A stretch of DNA of 64,000 nt from Strix aluco (lineage: Eukaryota > Chordata > Aves > Strigiformes > Strigidae): assembly GCF_031877795.1 (NCBI RefSeq), contig NC_133954.1, positions 10,197,466 through 10,261,465 of the forward strand, in the 5' to 3' direction. Position 1 is the stretch's first letter. The number at the start of each line of letters is the position of its first letter. Shown one piece after another: positions 1 to 10,488 of the stretch. The notes under the pieces were generated by a model that worked only from the letters and a program-made list of their open reading frames with translations, searched no databases and had not been told where the DNA came from. The position numbers and the translations under genes are program-made.

Positions 1-181
1 CCCGCCACAGTCCCGGGCATCACCCCAGGGCTGCTGCGGGGTCTGGCCCCCCACTGTGCCCGTGTCTTCCCCGCCAGCCTGGGCACGGGTCCAGGTGCCG
101 GGTGTCCCCAGCCAGCAGCCGCGGGCAGGGACGGGCTCTGGCAGGGGTGTGTTGCCTGCGCTCAGCACCTTTCCCCTGCAG
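1..181 (+). other. RAMP2 intron sequence
   Basis: GC-rich sequence ending in a pyrimidine-rich CAG acceptor at 179-181. Nothing else is seen in it. Confidence 0.7.
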
Positions 182-997
182 AGGAGAGGTACACCAACAT
201 CACACAGTACTGCTGGGAGATGTTCGTCGACCTGATGAGGAACGTGACGGCGTCAGAGCTGTGCGAGTGGAAAGTCATCAGCAGGTCCGGGCCGGCTGCA
301 GCCCCCTCCTGGGCAGTGCTGTGGGGTGTGGGGGGCTCTGACTGCCTCCAGGGACGTCCCTGGCTGGGGAGGCCGCACATGGGGACCCTTGGGTGGGGGC
401 ATCGCCCGTGGCCCCTCTGTCCCCAGGGCTGCACGAGTGGAGCAGCTCCTGAGACAGCAGAAAGGGTTTGATCGGGGCAGAGCCCCCGGGCTGTGCCGAC
501 TGGCCACCAGCTCCTGGCCCGAGGGGCCCAGGGCCACCTTCCCCTCCGGCAGCTCCTGCCTGCGCAGGGCCGGCTGGTGCAGCAGTGGGGCGCAGGGCGA
601 GCCCTGGGTGGTCCGGGGGATGCTGCTGGGCCAGGGGGGGCTTGGGGCCGCCCGGGGGGGTCCGTGCCTCTGGCATCCCGCAGCCACCCTGTGCCCCACC
701 GTGTCCCCGTCCCCTCCCAGCTCCCCGCGGTCTCCCCCCAGGCCCTACAGCATGCTGCAGGCCTGCCTGGAGGACGGGGCCGACCACCTGCACTACGGGT
801 ACCCCAACGCGCTGGCCGAGCGGTTCATCTTCCAGAGCCACCACCGCTACTTCCACAACTGCACCCGGGAGCACCAGGTCTACCTGGATCCGCCCGAGGA
901 CGTGCTGCTGGCCATGATCATCGCCCCCATCTGCCTCATCCCCTTCCTGGTCACCCTGGTCATCTGGCGCAGCAAGGACGGCAAAGCCCAGCCCTAG
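182..997 (+). CDS. RAMP2: RAMP2, receptor activity-modifying protein 2 (3' part)
   Basis: Single-pass membrane partner of the calcitonin-receptor-like receptor; with RAMP2 that receptor responds to adrenomedullin. Two exons are visible: 182-284 and 742-997 (stop 995-997), joined in phase through a split Arg codon at the place where human RAMP2 reads ISR-PYS. Visible features are the cysteines of the extracellular domain (YCWEMF, LCEW, QACLED, FHNCT), possible N-glycosylation sites (NITQ, NVTA, NCTR), and a C-terminal membrane segment reading DVLLAMIIAPICLIPFLVTL followed by a WRSKD cytoplasmic tail. DVLLAMIIAPICLIPFL is almost identical to human RAMP2 and separates it from RAMP1 and RAMP3. 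The signal-peptide exon lies upstream of the window, so the gene is partial here. VPS25 follows about 480 bp downstream on the same strand, as in human. Confidence 0.93.
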
Positions 998-1261
998 CGC
1001 CGCTGCCGGGCACCCCCGGGCGCCCCCGCCGCCCCCTGCCGCCCCCCGCCCGCGGCGGGCAGCCAGCGGGCAGCGGCAGCCATGCGGGTCCCGCACCCGG
1101 GCGCTGCCCCACGCACCCCCCCCGGCTGCGGGGCCACCGGCCGCTCGCGCAGCCCCGGGGGGGGCTCCCGGCGTTACCGGCACACGCTGCTGGGGCAGCC
1201 GGTTCCCGCTGCGCCGCCGCCGGCGCCCCCCCTCGCTCCCCTGCCGGCGCCGTCGCCGGGG

Positions 1262-1267
1262 ATTAAA
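1262..1267 (+). terminator. RAMP2 poly(A) signal (ATTAAA)
   Basis: ATTAAA, the common variant hexamer, about 265 nt after the RAMP2 stop and about 210 nt before the VPS25 start. It is the only plausible signal between the two genes. Confidence 0.6.
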
Positions 1268-1289
1268 CGCTTCTTCCCCCACCCGTGTC

Positions 1290-1479
1290 GCTGGTTCTTC
1301 CGCCGCTCGGGCCCGGCGGGTGATCGCGGCCCTCGGCGGGCACCGGGCACCGACCGGGCGGGGCGGGGCCTCGTGGGGGCGGGCCGGGGGGCGGGGTCCC
1401 GGCGGGGCGGGTCCCGGCGGGGCGGGGGGCGGGTCCCGGCGCGGGCCGGAAGGCGGCGGCGGCGGTTCCGGTGGCGGCG
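1290..1479 (+). promoter_or_regulatory. VPS25 CpG-island promoter
   Basis: GC-box rich stretch (repeated GGGGCGGG) immediately upstream of the VPS25 start codon. An ETS-type CCGGAAG lies near 1446 and a TTCCGG near 1465, and no TATA box is seen. This is typical of a housekeeping promoter. The extent is estimated. Confidence 0.5.
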
Positions 1480-3688
1480 ATGAGCTTCGCGTGGCCCTGG
1501 CAGTACAGCTTCCCCCCCTTCTTCACGTGAGCGGCCGGCACCGGCACCGGCACCGGGACCGGGACCGGGGGAGCGGGGAGGGGCCGCGGGGAGCGGGGCG
1601 GGGCGGGGCGGGGGGGGCGGCGGGACCGGGGGAGCGGGGCCCGGGGCGAGGCCGGGCCGGGTGTGCCGGGTCCCGCCCGGTGCCGGTGCCGGTGCCGGTG
1701 CTGAGCGGAGCCCCGCAGGCTGCAGCCCAACGGCGAGACGCGGCAGAAGCAGCTCTCGGCCTGGTGCGCGCTGGCGCTCGCCTACAGCCAGCGGCACCGG
1801 CTGCCGGCCATGACGGTGCGGGAGGCCCAGGACAGCCCCCTCTTCGCCAACCGCCGCCTGCAGCGTATCCTTTGGGCGCCGGTGCCCCCCCCCCCCCCCC
1901 CCCCCGCCTCCGCCGGTCGGTGAGCGCCTCCTTAACCCCCGCCCAGGGAAGCTCCCGCTGGAGTCCATCCAGGTGGTGCTGGAGGAGCTCCGCAAGAACG
2001 GTGGGTGCCGCTTGTCCGTCCGTCCGTCCGTCCGTCCGTCCCGCCCGCGGCCGGTGCCCGCCCCGCAGCTAGACGGGGGAGCGGGGAGGGCGGGAGCCGC
2101 TGGGCAGTGTCGGTCTCGCCGCCGGGAGCCCGTGGGACCCTGCCCCGGGAGCGAACTGTCTGCGGGAGGGCTCGGGGGCTCCGAGGGGGTTCACGGAGCG
2201 GGGGGGTGTTGAGGAGGTTGTGAGCGGTCCCGGGGAGGGGCGGGGCAGGTCCCCGGAGCTACCGGTGGGCGTCACGTCCAGCGCGTGTCGCGACGTCTGC
2301 GGGCTCGGCCGTTACTGTGGGCTCGTGCTCTGCTTAAATACCTTTTCCCTGTTGATTTTAGGGAACCTGGAGTGGTTGGATAAGAACAAAACCAGTTTTC
2401 TGATCATGTGGAGGAGACCCGAAGAATGGGGAAAGCTCATCTATCAGTGGGTGAGAACACAGAGGCTGTCTCGTCCCACGGACTGGGCTCTCTGTCCCCA
2501 GAGGACGGGTGGCATTGGCTGCCGTTTGTGAACAACACCACTGTAATATTTTTCTTTTGCTTCCTCACTGCTTTTACCTTTCTTCTTCCATTCCTCTCTG
2601 TCAGAGAGAAGCGTAGGGGTGTTAACAGCCCTTCACTTGCTGTGAGATGCGGGTTGAGCAGCGGATGCAGTCACCGCTCCCGCTGGCTGCCCCGTAGTGA
2701 GGACGGAGCAGCGCTGCTGCGGTGCCTTCGTGGGGCACGAGTCCTTATTGCGAAACACGTGGGCAGGAAGAGCAGAGGGCGGGGAAGGAACCCTCTTGGC
2801 TTCCTCAGGTGTCATTTCTTGACTCTCCAGGGCCCTGGAGCGTTTCCAGGATATTTTTGCTCATCGAGCGCTGTCCATGTTCCATTTCGCTTGCACTGAG
2901 ATGTACGAGAGGTCGTGCCGAGGGTGTTAAATGATGGGGGTGAGATTTGCTTTACTGCTTTTATGTTTCCAGGTGTCCAAGAATGGCTTAACCAACTCCG
3001 TGTTCACGCTGTATGAATTAGCCAGTGGAGATGATACAGAGAACGAAGGTAACGGCACGGGTCACGTTCCGAAGCAGGTTTTCAGAGCACACTTTGATTT
3101 GAGCCCGTAAACAGCTGATTGTCAGATTGTAGTTTTGTAGATCAAATATTTTAACGTTGCTCATGCGAGCTCACGCTGATCGCTGCTGGCAAATGCCGCT
3201 CTGAAGGTTTTTTACCACTTTGCGTGAGCATCTCCCTCGGTTATCACCGTTTGCATTTTAAGCCCTCCCCAGGGCCCAGCTCGGCCTGGTGCGAGGTGCG
3301 GGGGGGTTGGTTCATTCCCGGCTCCTTTGAGGCTGCGGTGACTCGTTGCCCTCTGGTGACCTCCAGGCTTTGCTCCTGGCACAGCAGCGCTCTCGGGAGT
3401 CTGTCGGTGCAGCCGTGGCTCTGGATTTGCTGCAGTGTTGTGATGCTGGAGTGTGCAGGGTGCTCCTCGGAGCCCTCTGCTTCACCGCTGCCAGTCCCTG
3501 GGCTTTGTAAGCCTCTTTGTTTCCTGATGTGTTTTTTTCTTCCCCCGTTTGATGGGGGTCTCTGTCCTTCCCTAGAGTTCCACGGCCTAGATGAGACTAT
3601 GCTGCTCCGTGCCCTGCAAGCCTTGCAGCAAGAGCACAAGGCTGAAATCATCACGCTGGACGATGGCCGAGGCGTCAAGTTCTTCTGA
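1480..3688 (+). CDS. VPS25: VPS25, ESCRT-II subunit
   Basis: ESCRT-II component that sorts ubiquitinated cargo into multivesicular endosomes and links ESCRT-II to ESCRT-III (CHMP6/VPS20). Six exons: 1480-1526, 1719-1864, 1947-2000, 2362-2450, 2973-3048 and 3576-3688; all phases close, giving 174 aa (human 176). The N terminus MSFAWPWQYSFPPFF matches the proline-aromatic segment used to bind VPS22/VPS36. The body forms two winged-helix domains; near-invariant stretches include ESIQVVLEELRKNGNLEWLD, FLIMWRRPEEWGKLIYQWV and LLRALQALQQEHKAEII, ending GRGVKFF. The human protein has two more residues (MA) before the MSF methionine; no upstream in-frame match was seen. Intron 2 holds a run of about 22 C and intron 3 a GTCC repeat. 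Confidence 0.96.
1885..1906 (+). repeat. Poly-C run in VPS25 intron 2
   Basis: About 22 consecutive C shortly after the donor of exon 2. Exact length is uncertain because homopolymers are prone to sequencing error. Confidence 0.8.
2014..2041 (+). repeat. (GTCC)n microsatellite
   Basis: About seven perfect GTCC units starting 13 nt after the exon 3 donor of VPS25. Confidence 0.9.
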
Positions 3689-4247
3689 TGGAGCCCCCTC
3701 CCCTCCGCTCTTCCCTGGCTGCCGGAGCGGTTCTCGCTCTGGAGGTTCGCTCTCCGGGCCTGGTTTCAATCCGTGACTACAAGCAGCTGCATCCTGGGGA
3801 TTTCTTGGGGCAAGGAGAATCTGTGAAGCTTTCCAAAGACGTGACTACTTAGAAATATTCAGAGATCCTCTGTCTGTCTTTTCTCCCCGTGATTGTGTTT
3901 GAGAGGCCAAAGCTGCTCTGGGCAGTTCTGAGAGGAACCACCCAGAAGTGAAATAACGGGGCTGCTGCTGTGGCTGCTCCCCGTTCCCACGAAGGCCGCG
4001 GAGCAGAGCGGTCCCTTCGCCTGGCTGGTCGTGCCTGGCCTCGAAGGGCCCCTCCTTGCCCGCGGCCACCCGTGCGCCGGGGCGCTGCGGTCCCTGCGCG
4101 GCCGCGCGGGGTAGAGCAACCACAAGGAACTGGCTGTCGCTGCCGTGCCGTGGTGTGGAAGATCTCCATGGCAGGGTGGTATGTGCTTGCTGCAAAGCAG
4201 GCGGTGCCACGGGGCCGGGGTGGGTGCCAAGGAACTAATTTGAAGTA

Positions 4248-4253
4248 ATTAAA
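4248..4253 (+). terminator. VPS25 poly(A) signal (ATTAAA)
   Basis: First hexamer after the VPS25 stop, about 560 nt downstream. No better AATAAA is seen before it. Confidence 0.5.
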
Positions 4254-7200
4254 ATGACAGGTATTTGTAGAGCGGCCTGGGTGTTTTCGTCTGTCTCTGT
4301 TTTTCCATTAGAAACAAACCAGAGCAGCGTACCAGGGTCCTGCCCTTTGGCCGCGTTTCCTTGCTGCACCGTGAACACAGCAGTGTGCTGGGGAGAGCGT
4401 GGCCCTGCCAAGCCCCCCGCCTGTGGAGGAGCGGGCTGCACCAGGGTGTTTTTCCCCACACCAGAGCTGCGGACCCCGCGGGCCCTTGCTGCCTGTCTTC
4501 AGGGCAGCGTTTACTGTCATTTTCCACGTGCGATCCACCGAGAGCTGATGGGCTCCTTGCAGGGGTGTTGCTCTGTGCAGCAGCCGCTGGTAGAGGGTAT
4601 GACAGGTTTAAATTCTTGGTGCTGATAACAAAGTACTCTGCTTGTCAGAAGCCACGGCCCAGGGACAGTCTTTGACCCAGTAAGTCCTTAACCGGTGTCG
4701 GGGAGCTGGACGCTGTGCCGGGAGGGTCACGCTCGCCTTTTCTGTTTGCTGCCTGAGCGCTCGGTGCCGGCTGCCGCAGAGGAGTGGTGCTGTGCCAGAG
4801 CCAGACCCAGCGTGGTCATTCCCGGGATGCGGCAGAGCCGATGGCGGCTGCTCCCGGGGCGCTTCAGCCGTCTGTCCCCAGCTGGGGCTGCCCTGCCTGC
4901 CCTGCCTGCCCTGCCCTCCCTGCCTGCCTGCCCTGCCTGCCCTGCCCGGGGAGGACGGCTGGCACTGGCTCAGCTGCTGACAGCCCTCGTCGACAGCAGG
5001 CAATTTTCAGTGTTGACAAGATGCTGGAGTCCAGGCTGAGTTTGCGGGGCTGTGAGATTTCAAAATTTCCCTTTTGTAGTGGGAGCCCGTTGGCCTGAGC
5101 CCGGCGGGATGTGCTGGCCCGATGTGGGCGCATCGTTCTGGAGCTGCGGTGGGAGGCCGGTGCCCGGGGTTCCCCCTGTGCCGGAATTCCCGTGTGCCAG
5201 CGCCACTGCGATCACTGACACCGGGATAACATCCCCGACCCTTTCCGGAGAGCGTCATCCCTGCAAGCACTGAGGCGACGCAGGGGAGCGGCTGGGATGG
5301 TGCCCGGCCCCCCCGCCGTGCCGCAGCGGCCCAGGCTGGTTTCCCATGTCCAGCGCCTGTTCTGGCAGCCTGGGCCGAGGCCCCAGCGCCGGGAGGGCTG
5401 GGGCAGAGGCTGGACGTGGCAGCCCCCGGAGATGGACACGCCGGGACACAGAGCTGCCTTGGTGCAGCCGTCGCCGGGGAGCGTCTGACGGCGGCCGAGC
5501 AAACCCAGTGCCCTGCGGGAGCAAAGGCCGCGCCGTGTGCCCGGAGCCCTGCAGTGTGTCCCGGCAGGGGCAGCGCGTGTGTCCCCACAGCTGGCAGGAG
5601 CTCTGCCCAAACTGGGGCTCACTGGTCAGACGGGGGTGCCCCCTCTGTGTGCGCAGCCAGAAAAGTCTCTGCGTAGGAATCGTCCGCTACCAGAGTCTGC
5701 CCTGGTCTTGTTTCGATGTCTGAGATCTGCCTCTTCCTCCTGCTTCACTCCACCCACATGACTCCTTCCCTCGCCCCTCCTGCTGCTCTCGTACCCCTGC
5801 CGCGTGCCGGGTTCCTGTGCTTTTGATCCCCAATAACGAGCCTTGAGCAGCCAGGCCCAGGACATCTGCACTTCTTGCTCTCCACGTGGGTGATGCGACC
5901 TCTCAGCGTTGTGTTCCGACTTGCATGTGCTGTATGTAACCTGGCTGTCCTTGAGTGAGTCTGTGTTCTTAATTAAATTTGCTCCCTTCTTAGGAAATGG
6001 CTGATGTGACATTAGATAAGCCTAAAACCAGCCTTTTTCTTTCCAAGGTGCTCCTGGCAGCGATTCACTGCTCGTTTTCAGCTTCCTACTTAGTTGCTTA
6101 CTTAGTGAGGGGAGGAGGAAGAGTACGTTCCCCCTTCAGAATGGACATGGTGTAAAATTCCTTTTTCTGCACCCTCCCAGCCGGTTACGAAAGGTCACAT
6201 CAAGCCGTTCCTGTGAGGTCCTTGTGGGACCGGCTCCCTGGGCCGGGCACTACGGCAGGGCCGCGGCAGCGTGGTGCTCAGACCCCGCCGGCGATCGCTT
6301 GGCTGCGGGATGGGGCCTGGGACTGCCACCCTGGGGGGAGCAGGTGCTCCCCGGCTGCTCCCTCTGTGGGGACGGTGGCAGTTTGTAGCTTGTGGTGATG
6401 AAAGCGCCTGTTGGCAGGTAGAATGGAGCCTTTTAGCTGTCCTCGGAAACTGGCTTCCTTATCTTTATTCAGTGCTTCGTAGCGTTTGATGATGTATGTA
6501 ATCATGGGACTGGGACACCAGTGCCAGCCCAGAGACGCTGTGAGGCTGCTCTGGTGTGGAAGCCCTCGGTGCTGGGCAGGGATGGAGGAGACGTAATTGC
6601 TCTGCTCAGAGGGAGAGAGAGTGGCAGCCTCCAGCCATGACGTTCCATGAACGGGAACAGTCACGCCTCTTCCCAGTGCTCCAGGCGCAGCGTGAGAGCT
6701 GCAGGCGCCGCCGAGCGAAGCGAAGGGCCGGGGAGGTCTGTGTTCAGGCAGGAGCGTGGCAGAAACCCGGCCGGGTGCCTCCCTCGCCTGCTGCCTCTCT
6801 GCCTGCACTGCGCTGCCTGCGGCCAGGGACCACCCGCCCCGTCGCTGCAGCAGGGCCGACCCCTTCGCGGGGGGGTTTGGCCTTGGAAAGTTTAAAACCC
6901 GACCCCAAACCTCTCCGCGCTCCCAGGCACATCACAGGCAGGGTTCAGGCTCCAGCACCCAGAGGTGCTTTCAAGCCCGGCCACGCAGCCCCCCCGGGGG
7001 GCTGGCTGGAAGGTGGCGTGTCTGGGGGGGCCGGCACAGCCCCCTGCCTCCAGCCCGTGGCCACTCTGTGCCCATTGCCACGTCTGGCTACGGTGATTAG
7101 GGCCCGCTGGCCAGGGCGAGGCAGAACTCGAGGGGCTGGTGCTGAGATAAGGCGCTATCGGGCCGCGCACACTCGGATCCTGCTGTTCAGGGAAGGGAAA

Positions 7201-10200
7201 ACGCCGAGAGGGTTTTTATTTAATGTGGCTGGTTAGGAGCAAGAGTTTGTTGCAGTTTGATTAATTCATATGTCGGGATAAACTTGCAGGCGGGTTACTT
7301 ACATCTGTAACTCTGGGCTAAGGAAATCCTCCACGGTTATCTGCCTGGGGTTAAGGCCACAGCTGAGGTTTGGGTGACATCTCTGACCCGAGCTCTTGTG
7401 CGTTAGGGCAAGGAGGGAGGATGCAGGAGGAGGCTGGGCGCTTGGGGGGCTGACGCCAACCATGGAACAAGCCCCGGGTCGCTGCGGAGCCCTCCTCGGC
7501 TCTGACCCTTCCCGGGACGGGCTCCCCGTGCCTCGCAGCCCGAGCTGCGCATCCCCCATCGCGGCAGACTCCTGCGTTTGGACCCGTCCTGGCACCTCCG
7601 TGATCCCGCCCCGAGCTCTGGGATCAGAACGGACAATTCCTGGCAGGACTTGCTGGAGCAAGGAGCTGAGCAGGGCTTTGATTCATGATCTAATCCTGAG
7701 GAGAGCGATTACACAGTCCCTGTTCTCCTTCTGGCAGCCAAATGCAAGTGAGAAATGGGTTATGTTGCCAGATTGCAGCGGTTCCTCAAAGTGGAGGGCT
7801 GGAGCTGGCACCCGCAGCCCAGAAATGTCACCCTGATAATGGCCAGGGAGCTGCCGTGGGCAGGACGGTGGAGCAGGAACCTTCTGATTTCGGGCCAAGG
7901 TGGCTCCAGCTTGGCGTCCCGGGCCAGGTCAGGAGGGGACCCGTACCCCTGCCCGAGCTGCCTGCCCCTGCCAAGCTTGCAGTGTGGGACGGCATCGGGG
8001 GGGGCAGTCGGGGAACGTCTTGGGCCATTTACCAGGGAGATGGGGGGGCAGCAGTCAGAGCAAACTTCACCCCTAATTTCCTCTCCCATCTGCAGGGGCC
8101 TCACCAGGACTGGGACACTCCTCTGCTCCTCTGGGATCTTCTGAGGCATCTCGTTTCACGATGAAAACACTTGATAAGGGGACATGAGCCTACCAGGGAC
8201 CAAGCCGAGATCCCTGCCTGGCTCCGTGTCTCTCGCTGGAGAGCTGGGGCTCCCTGCCAGCCTGGGCCGTGTCCCCGTGCCTGGGCAGCGCAGGGGCCCT
8301 GTCAGGGACCCGTGAGCCATGCTGCTGCTCGGAGCTGTGTGGGCTTGTTCTCCCTGCCCAGCTCGGCGCTGGCCGCCCTTGGGCCCCGAGGTGGACAGGC
8401 CGGGCCTGTCCTGCGGCTGCCCTGCTCCGTGCTGTGCGGGGAGGGTGGGCAGCTGGGGCTGGGTTTCTCTCTTTGGGCTTCCCAGGCTGGGGACAGCCGG
8501 GCTGGACACGCCTGGAGCACGCGCCTGTCCCGGTGCGGTGGGAGCTCCCCCCACCCAGCGCCCTTTCCCCCTGAGGACGGATCTGTTGGCCTGTTTAATT
8601 TCGGCTTTTAATTTCGGAAGCCGTCAGCCGGTGCTGGCCGGTGCTGGGATCGATCCCCGCAGGCCCCGCCGCTGCCTCGGCTGCCAGATTCGCCTGTTCC
8701 GGCAGCTGCAGGATGAGACGCGGCGCTGCCAGTCCTGCGGATCAGGCTGAGGGTTTTCAGCTGGGAAGGACTGAAATCTCCACCTCTGCTGGAGGCTGTA
8801 GTCGGGACAGGATAAAAATAAAAGCAATCACTTCTTAAGCAGCAAGGTTTTTAAACCTGACATATTCTACATGAGTAAAAGCTGCAGCCTCGTGTCCTGT
8901 GAGAGGCTCCAGAGGAGAGGCAGAGGCTGCGGGGGCCCGAAGGATGGGCGGCTCTTTGCAGGCCTCCTCCTGCCCCCCGAGCTGGGACAGCGATCGCCCG
9001 GCTCCTGGGCGGGCTCCTGACTCTGTGCAGCCTGTGCGGTGCTCAAGGAGAGAGTTCCACAGGAGCAGGAAAGCCCAAGAGATGCAGCGTCAGAGACAGC
9101 TATGAGGGGAGCAGGATGCCCCCCTTTCTGGCACTGGATCTGGTGGGGCAGGGTCCGTCCGAAGGAAGCAGCTGGTTGGCAGAGTCAAGTCAAACCATGT
9201 CACATCTCACAGCACGAGAGTCCCACGCCAGGGCCAGCGCGAGCACCGCACCCACGGGCCCATCTGTCCTGGACTTTTGTCTCTGGCCACTGTGGACACC
9301 CAGTGCTCCGGCCGAGGGGGGTCAGTGCTGAACACCCGTCCCTCAGTTGTGGTTGTTCCCCCAGGACGGGGAGGACGGGGTCACTGCTCCCTGCTCACCA
9401 GCCCGTGCTGCGGGCAAGCGGCTCTCCCCGGGGAGACGCTGGTCAAAGGCCTTCCCGGGGAGGTGGTACCGGGCCCCCCCGTGAGCTGGAGAGCGGAGCT
9501 GGACAAGCGGGGTCGTGGGGGGGAGCAGCGCCTGCCTGCGCAGGGGGTCGGCACTGCGACATGCAGCCTCGCCGGGGCTGCTCCAGGAGCAACGTTTCAC
9601 CAAATGCTTCTCCCTCCTCCCGCCGGACAGCGGGTTCGTGGGGCTGCAGCAGCCCCGGATCGCCCGGTGTGCCCCGGACGCGGCTGCGCTCCGTGTCGAT
9701 CCTCTCCTTCATGTTTCCGGTATCATTGAGTAGAAACAATCTGTCCTTAGGGAAAAGAAATTAGCGCCGGCCTCGAACACTTTGTTTTGCGTAAACAGCC
9801 TCACCGGGGAGAACAGCCTCCTCCTTTAACCTGGCCAGACAAGAAGCTCTTGTCCCGGCCCTTGGCTCGCGCAGGGCTGACACGTTCGTATCCTCCTACT
9901 TGCGTGACCCCAATTTCAGGGTTTCAGACCGCGGTAAACCCGGAGGGGAACGGGGATGCACACCCCACCCCCCCCCCCCGCAGCCCGGGGAGCGGGACGG
10001 GGCTTCTCCCGGGCGCGCTGCCCCGCAGCCCCGAGTCAGAAGCTCCCAGGGAACGTCCGGACCAGGAGCTTCCCCGCGGCTCCGCTTGGGCTGCGTCACC
10101 TCGCCGGGGGCTTCGGCCACCGCGGCCCCGAGGCCCGAGGCCCCTCGGGGGCAGGGAGGGCTCGGAGCCCCCGGCCCCGGAGCTGCGGGTGGGAGCCGGG
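4254..10200. other. Intergenic stretch between VPS25 and WNK4, no gene seen
   Basis: Nearly 6 kb without an open frame that resembles a known protein. The open frames are GC-biased and low in complexity. A CCCTGCCTG-type repeat lies at about 4888-4946. Isolated poly(A)-like hexamers occur (ATTAAA at 5972, AATAAA near 8816) without any supporting exon. In human no gene lies between VPS25 and WNK4. Confidence 0.6.
4888..4946 (+). repeat. CCTGCCTGC-type tandem repeat
   Basis: Irregular array of CCCTG and CCTG units in the VPS25-WNK4 interval. Confidence 0.8.
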
Positions 10201-10488
10201 CGGCGACCCCCGCCCAGGGCCAGGGGGGAGGATGCCCGCCGCATCCCGGGGCCCGGTGGCGGGGCCGGTGGCGCAGCGCAGGCGGGGGGCGGCGGCCGCG
10301 CGGGGGCGGGCCCGGGCGGGGCGGGGGAGGTGCCGCCGGGCGGGGCCGGGGCCGGTGCCGGTGCCCGGGGCCGGGGCTCGGCGGTCGCTCCTGGCTGTGG
10401 GGCCGCGGCGGCACCGGGTGCGACGCTGCGCGGGAGCGGCCGCCCGGGCCGGGCTGAGCCGGTGCTGGCGGCTGAGCCCGGCGGAGCC
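10200..10488 (+). promoter_or_regulatory. WNK4 CpG-island promoter and 5' UTR
   Basis: Extremely GC-rich sequence with many GGGGCGGG and GGGGCCGG units directly before the WNK4 start; no TATA box. Boundaries are estimated from composition only. The WNK4 frame stays open through this stretch. Confidence 0.45.

Noticed and set aside
278-1282. 334-codon open frame on the minus strand over RAMP2
   Set aside because: Shadow of GC-rich coding sequence on the other strand; Gly/Ala/Pro-rich with no family resemblance.
6556-7236. 226-codon open frame between VPS25 and WNK4
   Set aside because: Low-complexity translation, no domain, no splice structure, and no gene expected here from synteny.
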